In this document: in pieces, positions 14,174-20,703 of the stretch
How the letters are laid out: every line of letters starts with the position of its first letter
Numbering within the stretch: the stretch's first letter is position 1
Source: JAZDPK01 sp043797615
Lineage (GTDB): Bacteria; Patescibacteriota; Patescibacteriia; UBA11705; JABHMO01
DNA length: 25,627 nt
Assembly (NCBI GenBank): GCA_043797615.1
Contig: JAZDPK010000069.1
Location: 1-25,627 of the forward strand
Reading direction: 5' to 3'
Made by a program: the position numbers and the translations under genes
The notes under the pieces: generated by a model
The model's database searches: none
Seen by the model: only the letters and a program-made list of their open reading frames with translations
What the model was told of the DNA's origin: nothing

Positions 14174-15187
14174 ATGAAAAAAACTTTTTTTGACGTCATC
14201 TCCGGCTTGCCTCTTCAGTTTTCCGAAGCGCTGGATGCGACAAACATAAAAATTTCTCCGCGGACGAAGGATATTATTTTCTGCGGCCTGGGCGGCTCGG
14301 CTCTGCCGGCGGATTTATTGAAATCTTATTTGGCTGCCGCGGCCGTGGACGCTCCGGAGATCCTGGTCATTAAAGATTACTCGTTTCCCGGCCGCGTTGA
14401 CAAAAAATGGCGCGGTTTTTTTTGCTCTTACTCCGGCAATACGGCGGAAACGCTTAATTGCCTAAAAGAAGCGCTTGCCCTCCGGAGCCTTGGCGAAGGA
14501 AGGGAACAAATCGGCATGAAAGAAATCATTATTCTCGCTCATGGCGGCGAACTGCAAAAAATCGCCGAGGAAAAAGGCTATCCGTTCGTGCAAATTCCCG
14601 ATACTGCTCAACCGCGCTTGTCATACGCCTACGTTTTAGGGGCCATGTTGAAAATTTTGGCCGATTCGAAGCTGATAAAAATAAATTTTAACGAATTGAA
14701 CGCGGATATTGAGAAATGCGTTGCGTTGAAAGACAAAATAGACGAACACGGCAAAGCGTTGGCGCAAAAATTAAAAGGAAAAACGCCGCTGATCTATTCT
14801 TCGAACAAATTTTCCGCGATTTCTCAAATTTGGAAAATAAATTTCAACGAAAACGCGAAAATTCCGGCGTTCTGCAATGTTTTCCCCGAGCTGTGCCACA
14901 ATGAAATGGTCGGATTCACGAATTCAGCCGGAAATTACCAAGCAATCATATTGAAGGACGAAAACGATTCGGCTGAAGTGAAAAAAATGATGGATGTTTT
15001 CAAACAAACTTTAAATGGCAAACTCGATGTTGAAATAATTAACACCGAATCCGGTTCAAACTTTTTCAAAATGATAACTTGTCTGTGGCTGGGGCTGTGG
15101 ACATCGTATCATCTGGCAATATTGAACAATGTTGATCCGGAGCCGGTGGTTTTGGTGGAGGAATTCAAGAAGAAAATGGCTGAATAA
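14174..15187 (+). CDS. bifunctional phosphoglucose/phosphomannose isomerase (SIS family), carrying an inserted palindrome
   Basis: Interconverts glucose-6-P or mannose-6-P with fructose-6-P in the cytoplasm. 337 residues. First SIS domain has FCGLGGSALPADLL (sugar-phosphate binding) and CSYSGNTAETL; the second half carries FPELCHNEMVGF, with the catalytic Glu and the nearby His-Asn-Glu typical of the PGI/PMI family; the C-terminal segment is VDPEPVVLVEEFKKK. Residues about 102-110 (LALRSLGEGR region) are encoded by a 27-bp palindrome (14478-14504) related to the noncoding repeat at 2925. They interrupt the join between helix ETLNCLKEA and strand KEIIILAHGG, where the family normally has a short turn. 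The insert is nine codons and keeps the frame, so the protein is probably still active. No Shine-Dalgarno is seen. Followed by its own terminator. Confidence 0.92.
   Translation: MKKTFFDVISGLPLQFSEALDATNIKISPRTKDIIFCGLGGSALPADLLKSYLAAAAVDAPEILVIKDYSFPGRVDKKWRGFFCSYSGNTAETLNCLKEALALRSLGEGREQIGMKEIIILAHGGELQKIAEEKGYPFVQIPDTAQPRLSYAYVLGAMLKILADSKLIKINFNELNADIEKCVALKDKIDEHGKALAQKLKGKTPLIYSSNKFSAISQIWKINFNENAKIPAFCNVFPELCHNEMVGFTNSAGNYQAIILKDENDSAEVKKMMDVFKQTLNGKLDVEIINTESGSNFFKMITCLWLGLWTSYHLAILNNVDPEPVVLVEEFKKKMAE
14478..14504. mobile_element. in-frame palindromic insert within the PGI/PMI coding sequence
   Basis: 27-bp palindrome beginning CCCTCCGGAG and ending CGAAGGAAGGG. Its reverse complement matches the core of the intergenic repeat 2930-2951 at 21 of 22 positions. 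The length is a multiple of three and no stop is made. It behaves like the Rickettsia palindromic elements, which also occur both between and within genes. Confidence 0.75.
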
Positions 15188-15212
15188 CAAGCGCACTGTC
15201 ATACCGAGGCGC

Positions 15213-15253
15213 AAAATCTCGCCTTGACCATGCTTGGAGGCGAGATTTTAATT
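15213..15253 (+). terminator. terminator of the PGI/PMI gene
   Basis: AAAATCTCGCC (15213-15223) pairs perfectly with GGCGAGATTTT (15239-15249) and is followed by AATTT. It lies 25 nt behind the stop. Confidence 0.75.
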
Positions 15254-15379
15254 TACATCCACAAGGATTTTAAATTACCCCACATTTTCTTGATCCGCAG
15301 AAGCTTTATGCGAAGGCGGATGAATGTGGGAGTGATGGAGTCGGAATAGTCTCGCATAAGGCACTTAATGGAAGACACG

Positions 15380-15429
15380 CCCTGACTCAACCGCCTTCGT
15401 TGAAACTACGGCGAATCAAGAAGTCAGGG
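15380..15429. repeat. CCCTGAC inverted repeat with nested CCGCC palindrome, copy 1
   Basis: Outer arms CCCTGACT and AGTCAGGG. The loop contains the palindrome at 15391-15413, which begins CCGCCTTCGTT and ends CTACGGCG. Confidence 0.8.
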
Positions 15430-15466
15430 GTAAGAAAACGGGGAGGGGAAAACCATACAGGACATG

Positions 15467-15516
15467 CCCTGACAGCCGCCTTCGTTAAAACTACGGTGGC
15501 CTCAGACGAGTCAGGG
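15467..15516. repeat. CCCTGAC inverted repeat with nested CCGCC palindrome, copy 2
   Basis: Outer arms CCCTGAC and GTCAGGG. The inner palindrome at 15476-15499 is nearly identical to that of copy 1 and to 13964-13987 in reverse. The two copies lie 87 bp apart, like a decayed tandem duplication. Confidence 0.8.
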
Positions 15517-15556
15517 GTAATGGGGAACTTACGAAGTATGACTTTTAAAACGCAAA

Positions 15557-15580
15557 CCCCGCCGTTCGCGAACGGCGGGG
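15557..15580 (-). terminator. strong hairpin at the end of the pilin-like operon
   Basis: A perfect 24-bp palindrome of 12-bp arms (CCCCGCCGTTCG and its complement), 15 nt behind the last operon stop, followed on the minus strand by TTTGCGTTTT. Probable terminator for the operon. Confidence 0.7.
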
Positions 15581-15595
15581 AATTTTTCAATTGTT

Positions 15596-16009
15596 TTAAC
15601 TATATCCAGAAGCTTCCACCAGCTTGCTGATGACGAAATCCGTAATCGCGTACGCCGACAACAAAATTGCGAGACCGATGATCGCATTGATCATCCAATC
15701 TTTCGCTTTTGTGATCTGCTCCTTGTCGCCGCCGGCCGTCATCCACAGGAATCCGGCCCAAACAACGATCACCACCACAATGATGCCGAGAATTCCGAGT
15801 ACCATGTTGATGATTCTGCCTATTCTGGTCGGCAGAGCATCAGCGCCGCCTTGCGATTCGCCGAATCCCACTTGACCCACTTTATCCGCTCCACCCTTAA
15901 TCTGCGTCATGACATCCTGACCGATCGCCTGCGCCGGCGACATCATGCCCGCCAGGCCCAGGCCGAAGCAGAACATGGCAATGAGAGAAATCACGATGAT
16001 ATTCTTCAT
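15596..16009 (-). CDS. TrbC/VirB2-type pilin-like membrane protein, paralogue 1
   Basis: 137 residues from the second ATG; an ATG four codons earlier (16021) is possible, but the paralogues start with MK. Signal peptide to about residue 32 (ending SPAQA), a short exported N-terminal region, then two membrane helices. They flank the loop WMTAGGDKEQITKAKDWM, and the second helix carries GLAILLSAYAI. It is the last gene of the operon and most similar to paralogue 2. TrbC/VirB2 proteins are the pilin subunits of type IV secretion. In CPR genomes such genes are usually annotated as pilins without proof of a filament, so the role as subunit or channel is open. It starts only 34-46 nt behind the restored end of paralogue 2. 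Confidence 0.85.
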   Translation of the reverse strand: MKNIIVISLIAMFCFGLGLAGMMSPAQAIGQDVMTQIKGGADKVGQVGFGESQGGADALPTRIGRIINMVLGILGIIVVVIVVWAGFLWMTAGGDKEQITKAKDWMINAIIGLAILLSAYAITDFVISKLVEASGYS

Positions 16010-16055
16010 AGAAAAAAACATTAGTTAATATTTAAATATTTTAATTTAATAAGTT

Positions 16056-16197
16056 TTATGGATTATTGGGCGTACCCATACAAGTTGCATAACAATCCTG
16101 TGGATCATATGCATTATGGCAACGTGAATTACAATTGTCTTGCTGTACTTGTAATGCTTCCGCCTGAGCTGCTGCCTGCTCTGCTGGAGTTTGTTGA
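16056..16197 (-). pseudogene. out-of-frame twin CX3C C-terminal extension of paralogue 2
   Basis: If the nine-G tract (plus-strand C run 16202-16210) had eight G, the gene would continue for 48 residues beyond Gly151 to a TAA at 16056-16058. The extension begins ANQQTPAEQAAAQAEAL, a likely helix, and ends with C-x3-C-x8-C-x3-C (CNSRC, then CYATC) and GTPNNP. It has no stop, coding-like composition, and brings the gene to 199 residues with its end 34 nt from the next frame's first ATG. It is either a phase-variable tail or a homopolymer sequencing error. Confidence 0.7.
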
Positions 16198-16656
16198 TTA
16201 GCCCCCCCCCGACCATTCAGACCCACTACCAGTATGATCTTCGGTTGTAGTTGTTGAACTGCTCCCCGCTGAAACTAATTTATCAATCACGAAACCGGTG
16301 ATCGCGTACGCCGACAATAAAATAAGCATTCCGACCACCGCGTTGATCATCCAGTCTTTGGCTTTTCCAACTTGTTCTTTGTCGCCGCCGGCCGTCATCC
16401 ACAGGAATCCGGCGTAAACGATGATGATCACCAAAATAATGCCGGTCAAACCGAGAAATACTTTTACGTAGCCGCCGATTATAGTCGGCAATTTATCGGC
16501 CGAAGGCGCCGCCTCGCCCAGCCCTTTCCCGGCTTTTGTAAGCACGGACGACATTGTTTCTGCTCCGGCAAAATGCGGCAACAGGCAAACCGATCCGACC
16601 AAAACGAAAACAACAATCATGGCAATCGAATATTTAAGAAAATTTGTCGACTTCAT
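16198..16656 (-). CDS. TrbC/VirB2-type pilin-like membrane protein, paralogue 2 (ends in a nine-G tract)
   Basis: 152 residues as read. Signal peptide to about residue 32 (HFAGA), exported region, helix 1 with VIIIVYAGFLW, loop WMTAGGDKEQVGKAKDWM, helix 2 with GMLILLSAYAI, then a Ser/Thr/Gly tail. The stop comes directly after a run of nine G. One G fewer opens a Cys-rich extension (see 16056-16197), so the gene is probably longer in another phase or in a corrected sequence. It is separated from paralogue 3 by a MITE-like element and may have its own promoter at 16671-16699, only about 8 nt from the start codon. Confidence 0.85.
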   Translation of the reverse strand: MKSTNFLKYSIAMIVVFVLVGSVCLLPHFAGAETMSSVLTKAGKGLGEAAPSADKLPTIIGGYVKVFLGLTGIILVIIIVYAGFLWMTAGGDKEQVGKAKDWMINAVVGMLILLSAYAITGFVIDKLVSAGSSSTTTTEDHTGSGSEWSGGG

Positions 16657-16670
16657 ATGAAATATTATTT

Positions 16671-16699
16671 ATTATACGAATTAACTTTAATGCTTAAAA
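16671..16699 (-). promoter_or_regulatory. possible internal promoter before paralogue 2
   Basis: TATAAT (16671-16676) with a poor -35 TTTTAA (16694-16699) at 17 bp. The ATG follows about 8 nt after the predicted start of transcription. It may restore expression downstream of the MITE-like insertion. Confidence 0.35.
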
Positions 16700-16717
16700 T
16701 TGCCAAATGAGTGATGG

Positions 16718-16926
16718 TTTATTTGCGAGCTTTGCCTTGCAGCTGTCATTGCGAGCAATGGACTGAAAGAATCTAATTTTCTAATGAAACGCGAAGCAAT
16801 CATCAATACTCAAATAAGCGACGCAATCTTGGATAATAGTCGAGAGTATTTATTCGGATATCATACAAGATTGCTTCGTATTCTTATGAAATTACCTAAT
16901 CTGCTTGACACGGACTCGCAAATAAA
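16718..16926. mobile_element. MITE-like element with 12-bp terminal inverted repeats, copy B (empty site for the 54-bp insert)
   Basis: TTTATTTGCGAG (16718-16729) and CTCGCAAATAAA (16915-16926). It makes up most of the 344-nt gap between paralogues 2 and 3, inside an otherwise tight operon. Inverted relative of 12253-12462, but without the 54-bp palindrome. The half towards 16730 differs between the copies. Confidence 0.8.
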
Positions 16927-17000
16927 TTACTTAACATGAGACTGCAATGACAGGCTTGGTTTGTCGCTTGGGTATTCGAATTAAGGTATATTCGTATTTT

Positions 17001-17390
17001 CTATCCCCCCGTCACCGTCGTAATCTGCGTCACCACATAGCTGGTCAGCGCGTACGCCGCCAGACAAATCATGAGGCCGATCACTCCTTCGATGATCATG
17101 CTCTTGCTCTTGCCCACTTGTTCCTTGTTGCCGCCGGCCGTCATCCACTGAATGCCTCCATAAACAACGATGATGAGAAGGATCAGGCTGGACACGGCGA
17201 TGACCAGGCTGATCGCCTTGCCAATGGTCGTGGCCGGATCGCCGGCAACCAGCTTCGCATTGCCGGCGGTGGAAGACAAACCGGTCAAAGCCTGCTGCTG
17301 GGCGCCGCCGATGGCCAAGGCCGGATTTGCCGCAACGGACAAACTGCAAATTAATACGACCAATAATATTATTAAAGAAAAAAATTTCAT
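17001..17390 (-). CDS. TrbC/VirB2-type pilin-like membrane protein, paralogue 3
   Basis: 129 residues from the ATG that gives a standard signal peptide (MKFFSLIILLVVLICSL, ending NPALA). The frame is open further upstream, but that part lies over paralogue 4 and is a shadow. Helix 1 LILLIIVVYGGIQ, loop WMTAGGNKEQVGKSKSM, helix 2 GLMICLAAYALTSYVV. The exported segment is rich in Ala, Gly and Ser. The start is 5 nt behind the stop of paralogue 4, which implies coupled translation. Confidence 0.87.
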   Translation of the reverse strand: MKFFSLIILLVVLICSLSVAANPALAIGGAQQQALTGLSSTAGNAKLVAGDPATTIGKAISLVIAVSSLILLIIVVYGGIQWMTAGGNKEQVGKSKSMIIEGVIGLMICLAAYALTSYVVTQITTVTGG

Positions 17391-17395
17391 AGCGA

Positions 17396-17791
17396 TTATT
17401 GAATCACGATATTTGTTATGATATATGAAGTCAACTGATAGGCCATGAGACAGACGGCAAATCCGATCGTCGCCGCGATTAAAATATCCTTCGCTTTCTT
17501 GGTGCTTTCGGTTTTTCCGCCGGCCGTCATCCAAGTGATGCCGGCGTAAACCGCAAGAATCAGGAAAAGGATTCCGAGATAAGTCAAAGCAATGCCGATT
17601 ATTTTGCCGGCGGCGGCCGTCGCCGTTATCGGCGCGGCGTCGCCGGTTTTCAGCAGCGCGCTCTTGGCCGTGTCGTCCAGACTGCCGCGCAATATTCCAT
17701 TTGCCGCTTGCGCAATGTTATGCCCGGCAAAAGGCAGCATCGCCCCGCCTATAACGCAAATCAACAGCAGAATATGAAAAAACTTATTCAT
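17396..17791 (-). CDS. TrbC/VirB2-type pilin-like membrane protein, paralogue 4
   Basis: 131 residues. Signal peptide ending NIAQA, exported Ala-rich region, helix 1 ILFLILAVYAGI, loop WMTAGGKTESTKKAKDI, helix 2 GFAVCLMAYQLTSYII. The loop departs from the KEQV consensus, but the WMTAGG and Lys-Ala-Lys are kept. A double hairpin (17803-17845) lies just upstream of the ATG. Confidence 0.87.
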   Translation of the reverse strand: MNKFFHILLLICVIGGAMLPFAGHNIAQAANGILRGSLDDTAKSALLKTGDAAPITATAAAGKIIGIALTYLGILFLILAVYAGITWMTAGGKTESTKKAKDILIAATIGFAVCLMAYQLTSYIITNIVIQ

Positions 17792-17802
17792 AATTTAAAG
17801 CC

Positions 17803-17845
17803 TGTCAAATTGACATACGGAAAATGTCCATATATTTTCCGTATG
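17803..17845. promoter_or_regulatory. double inverted repeat in the leader of paralogue 4
   Basis: CATACGGAAAAT (17814-17825) pairs perfectly with ATTTTCCGTATG (17834-17845) across an 8-nt loop, and TGTCAA-A-TTGACA (17803-17815) follows towards the gene. No T-run, so not a classic terminator. It may be an operator, an mRNA processing or stability site, or a further palindromic insert. Confidence 0.55.
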
Positions 17846-17866
17846 CGGATTTGAATAGCTGTAGAT

Positions 17867-18265
17867 TTATTCCGATAATCCGGTGCCGGTTGTCGCCTTG
17901 AGCAGAGAGCTGATCACATAGCGGGAAATGGCGTAAGCCGACAAGATGATTGCCAGGCCGATGATGCCGGAAATGATCCATTTCTGCGCCTCCTTCACTT
18001 TTTCCGTGTTGCCGCCGGCGACCATGTACTTGAAGCCGCCGACCAAAACCACCACCACCGCAATAACGCCGAGGAAGCCGAGCGCCACGTTGATGATCTG
18101 GCCGATGGTCTGGCGGATGTCCTGCTTGCCGAGTCCGGTCGCAGCGCCAACTTGGTCAATGCCCACGTCGAGCGTCTGAGCCAAAACCGGCAAAGCCACG
18201 AACAACAGCATAAAGGCGAAGAGCGAAACTTTCGCAATCGTTTGAATTTTTTTCGAATCAAACAT
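17867..18265 (-). CDS. TrbC/VirB2-type pilin-like membrane protein, paralogue 5
   Basis: 132 residues. Signal peptide ending LPVLA, exported segment, helix 1 GVIAVVVVLVGGF, loop KYMVAGGNTEKVKEAQKW (Trp replaced by Tyr, Thr by Val), helix 2 GLAIILSAYAISRYVI. Same plan and order as its neighbours. Confidence 0.87.
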   Translation of the reverse strand: MFDSKKIQTIAKVSLFAFMLLFVALPVLAQTLDVGIDQVGAATGLGKQDIRQTIGQIINVALGFLGVIAVVVVLVGGFKYMVAGGNTEKVKEAQKWIISGIIGLAIILSAYAISRYVISSLLKATTGTGLSE

Positions 18266-18376
18266 GTTGTTTTATGTTAATTGTTAATTCCTGGAAAATA
18301 AATCATTTCGCTCGAACCGATAAAATCGGATTTCGGGCTTCAATGTTTATAATTCCGGGTTATTTAAATATTTCGC

Positions 18377-18763
18377 TTAAAAATTGAAATTGCTGATCAG
18401 ATACAGAATGATGGAATAGCTCGCGAAAATGGCGAACAGGCCGATCGCCGCCCAGATCATCGTGTCTTTCGCCGTGTTCACTTGCTCGAGCTTGCCGGCG
18501 GCGGTCATCCACATTATACCACCGTAAAGGAATACGAGCAAAGCGATCGTGCCGATTATCCCCAAAACTTGATAAAGCGCTTTGCCGGCGTATCCGGAAA
18601 TATCGTCGCTCTTCGGCATGTCTTCGGGAAATCTGCCGATCGCGTCGTTCGCGTTCTTGATCGCCTGCGTCGTCGCGTCGTCGGCCAGCGCCAAATTCAA
18701 ATTGCCGATAAGGCAGACGGCGATGATGAGAAGCAGGATGAAATGTCTTTGGTTGATCGTCAT
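18377..18763 (-). CDS. TrbC/VirB2-type pilin-like membrane protein, paralogue 6
   Basis: 128 residues. Signal peptide ending NLALA, an acidic exported segment, helix 1 TIALLVFLYGGIM, loop WMTAAGKLEQVNTAKDTM, helix 2 GLFAIFASYSIILYLI, and almost no C-terminal tail. It lies 15 nt behind paralogue 7. A small CCGAT-AAA-ATCGG hairpin (18320-18332) lies in the 111-nt gap to paralogue 5. Confidence 0.87.
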   Translation of the reverse strand: MTINQRHFILLLIIAVCLIGNLNLALADDATTQAIKNANDAIGRFPEDMPKSDDISGYAGKALYQVLGIIGTIALLVFLYGGIMWMTAAGKLEQVNTAKDTMIWAAIGLFAIFASYSIILYLISNFNF

Positions 18764-18778
18764 AGCGCAATCGTCGAT

Positions 18779-19261
18779 TTAAGTAATTGTTTTTTCAATG
18801 TTGATCCGCGTCGTTGATTGATACGCCGTCAGTTTGTTGATCAGGAATTTCACCGCCACGCCGGCCAATAAAATGATCGCCAGCCCGATGACGGCGTACG
18901 AAAGGATTGACGTGGCCTTTTTCACTTTGTCCGGGCTGCCGGCCGACGCGATGTACATTACGCCGCCGATCACGAACATGAGCAGGCTGATCGATCCGGC
19001 CAGGCCGAGGATGATCGAAGCGACATTGACCGCCGTCCGCTCGACTGAACTCAAATCGCAGCAGCATGGCTTTTCCTCTTTATTGATCATGTCGACTTCG
19101 GCGGAAGTTTTCTTGCTGCAATCCACGCACTTGCTCTTGTCGAGCAGCGCCTTGCCCGCGCATTCGGCCGGAACAAGGGACGGCAAAGTCGCGGCAATCG
19201 TTGGCAATGCAACTAACGCGCCGAAACAAATAATCGCGACGGTTAAAAATGTTTTTTTCAT
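18779..19261 (-). CDS. pilin-like membrane protein with Cys-rich exported segment, paralogue 7
   Basis: 160 residues, the most divergent member. Signal peptide to about residue 24, then an exported segment with six cysteines (ECAGK, KCVDC, KPCCCD), able to form disulfides or bind metal. Helix 1 SISLLMFVIGGVM, loop YIASAGSPDKVKKATSIL in place of WMTAGG, helix 2 GLAIILLAGVAVKFL. The ATG overlaps the TGA of the solute-binding protein gene by 4 nt (ATGA), so the two are translationally coupled. That links the pilin-like set to the binding protein. Confidence 0.85.
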   Translation of the reverse strand: MKKTFLTVAIICFGALVALPTIAATLPSLVPAECAGKALLDKSKCVDCSKKTSAEVDMINKEEKPCCCDLSSVERTAVNVASIILGLAGSISLLMFVIGGVMYIASAGSPDKVKKATSILSYAVIGLAIILLAGVAVKFLINKLTAYQSTTRINIEKTIT

Positions 19262-20694
19262 TGTTTTCTCTTGATTATCAAATTAATCCGCTCGGCCGCC
19301 TGCTTCAGCGCTTTCGACGCGTCCGGCTCGGCGCCGGAAATTAGGGAATTGATCATGTCGGCGAATATCTTCTCGGCGCCGGCAACATTGTAGCCGCGGT
19401 ACCAGCTCCTGGCCGTGAGCAGTTCATCGGCAAAAGCCAGGAGATCCGGATCAGCCAGCTCCTCGTTGATCAATTTCGTCGAACGCAGAGCCGTTGGCTT
19501 CTTGTTTTTATTCAAATACGCGGCAACGTTTTTTTCGTCGGCGATGAATTGAACGAAGTCCCAGGCGTAATCGCGGAACTTGGTCTTATTTGAAACCGCT
19601 TCCACCCAGTAGTTGGCGTAGTTCACTTTTTGCTGGCTGCTGATCTGCGGCACCGGCGCCACGGCGTAATTCAGCTTGGGCGCGCGCGCTCTGATCGTCG
19701 CGCGATCATACGAATAACCGAAATAATAGGCAGCTTTGCCATTCATGAAAGCGTCGAGCGAATTGGGCATTTTCGCGTTCCAGCTGTAGCCCTCGAAAAG
19801 CGGCGACGCGAATTGCGTGTAATATTCAAGCGCGCCTTGTCCGGGCACTTTTGATGCGCCGGCGAGTTGAGGCGGCATCTTGTCAAAGCTCGCGTTGCCA
19901 TTGTCGTCGAGCATCGGCGCCAGATTCTGCATCATGAGCAAGGACAAAATGTCGAAATAGCGGCTGACATTGCCGGCCGCGCCGATCGCCGCGCCTGAAA
20001 TCAGAATATTGCCGGTCGCCTGGTCGATTTTCGTTATTTTCTTCGCCTGCGCCTGGAAATCGGTCCAGTTCGCCGGCGGTTCGACAATGCCGGCGTTGCT
20101 TAGCAAATCTTTGTTGTAATATAAAACCAAAGCGTCGATATTGAGAGGCAATCCCCAAACGCGCTCGACAGCTTTCGGATTGTCCGGCGTGCCGATGTCG
20201 TACGGCATGATCACGTCGCGTCCGACCACGTCGAGGAATTTCTGGCGCACGGCCAGGGGAGTAATGGAAGGCCGGGGCACCATCGAGATCACTTCTTCCT
20301 TCTTGATCGTGCCCTCTATTGATTTGACGGGAATGATTGTCTGGCTCGGCAGAGGCAGGAGCTTGGCCTTTTCCTGCTGCATCATCGTATTGCGCACGGA
20401 GAAAACATCCGGTCCGCGGTCTTCGGCCAGCGCTTCGAGCAGCTGCTGATCGTATTCGTCGTAGCGGAATTTGCGGTACTCGATCGTTACGTTCGGCCGC
20501 GCCTGCTGGTAAGCGGTCAAAAGGTCGCTGAGCGCGTCCTGGTCGTTGAATACGCTCCAATAAACCAAAGTCACCGGCTTGTACGCGTCTTTCGCCGCCT
20601 GCGTTCCGCCCTTGGCGCAACCGTTCGAAAACACAAGAACGCCGATAATTAAAATAACCAGCGAAATTTTATTGAATCGGGTGATTTTCTGCAT
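19258..20694 (-). CDS. extracellular solute-binding lipoprotein (family 1), head of the pilin-like operon
   Basis: 478 residues. Signal peptide with a lipobox-like end (VFSNGC), so probably lipid-anchored at Cys26 on the cell surface. Type of ABC sugar-binding proteins: TLVYWSVFNDQ, then LLTAYQQARPNVTIEYRKF, GPDVFSVRNTMM, GLPLNIDALVLYYNKDL, and YWVEAVSNKTKFRDYAWDFVQFI. Such proteins deliver oligosaccharides or glycerol-phosphate compounds to an ABC importer. No permease or ATPase gene is in the window. Instead seven pilin-like genes follow, the first overlapping by 4 nt. The ligand cannot be told. The promoter at 20704 gives a leader of only a few nt. Confidence 0.9.
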   Translation of the reverse strand: MQKITRFNKISLVILIIGVLVFSNGCAKGGTQAAKDAYKPVTLVYWSVFNDQDALSDLLTAYQQARPNVTIEYRKFRYDEYDQQLLEALAEDRGPDVFSVRNTMMQQEKAKLLPLPSQTIIPVKSIEGTIKKEEVISMVPRPSITPLAVRQKFLDVVGRDVIMPYDIGTPDNPKAVERVWGLPLNIDALVLYYNKDLLSNAGIVEPPANWTDFQAQAKKITKIDQATGNILISGAAIGAAGNVSRYFDILSLLMMQNLAPMLDDNGNASFDKMPPQLAGASKVPGQGALEYYTQFASPLFEGYSWNAKMPNSLDAFMNGKAAYYFGYSYDRATIRARAPKLNYAVAPVPQISSQQKVNYANYWVEAVSNKTKFRDYAWDFVQFIADEKNVAAYLNKNKKPTALRSTKLINEELADPDLLAFADELLTARSWYRGYNVAGAEKIFADMINSLISGAEPDASKALKQAAERINLIIKRKQ

Positions 20695-20703
20695 ATTGAA
20701 TAC

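Larger units (their letters stand above)
15188..15556. other. gene-free spacer rich in nested hairpins
   Basis: Between the convergent PGI/PMI gene and the pilin-like operon. In order: a terminator, a CCCACATT...AATGTGGG palindrome (about 15279-15331) enclosing an ATCCGC...GCGGAT palindrome, and two CCCTGAC...GTCAGGG elements (15380-15429, 15467-15516). No credible frame in the gap. Confidence 0.6.

Noticed and set aside
17001..17010. Six-G run at the end of paralogue 3 as a second phase-variable tract
   Set aside because: Short for slippage, and the alternative frame shows no coding-like extension.
17391..17534. Upstream extension of paralogue 3 over paralogue 4
   Set aside because: It lacks a signal peptide and covers a real gene in another frame; the ATG at 17390 gives the family-typical start.
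15596..20694. The locus as a standard ABC importer or a complete type IV secretion system
   Set aside because: No permease, nucleotide-binding, VirB4, VirD4 or VirB6-like gene is present in the window; only a binding protein and pilin-like subunits.
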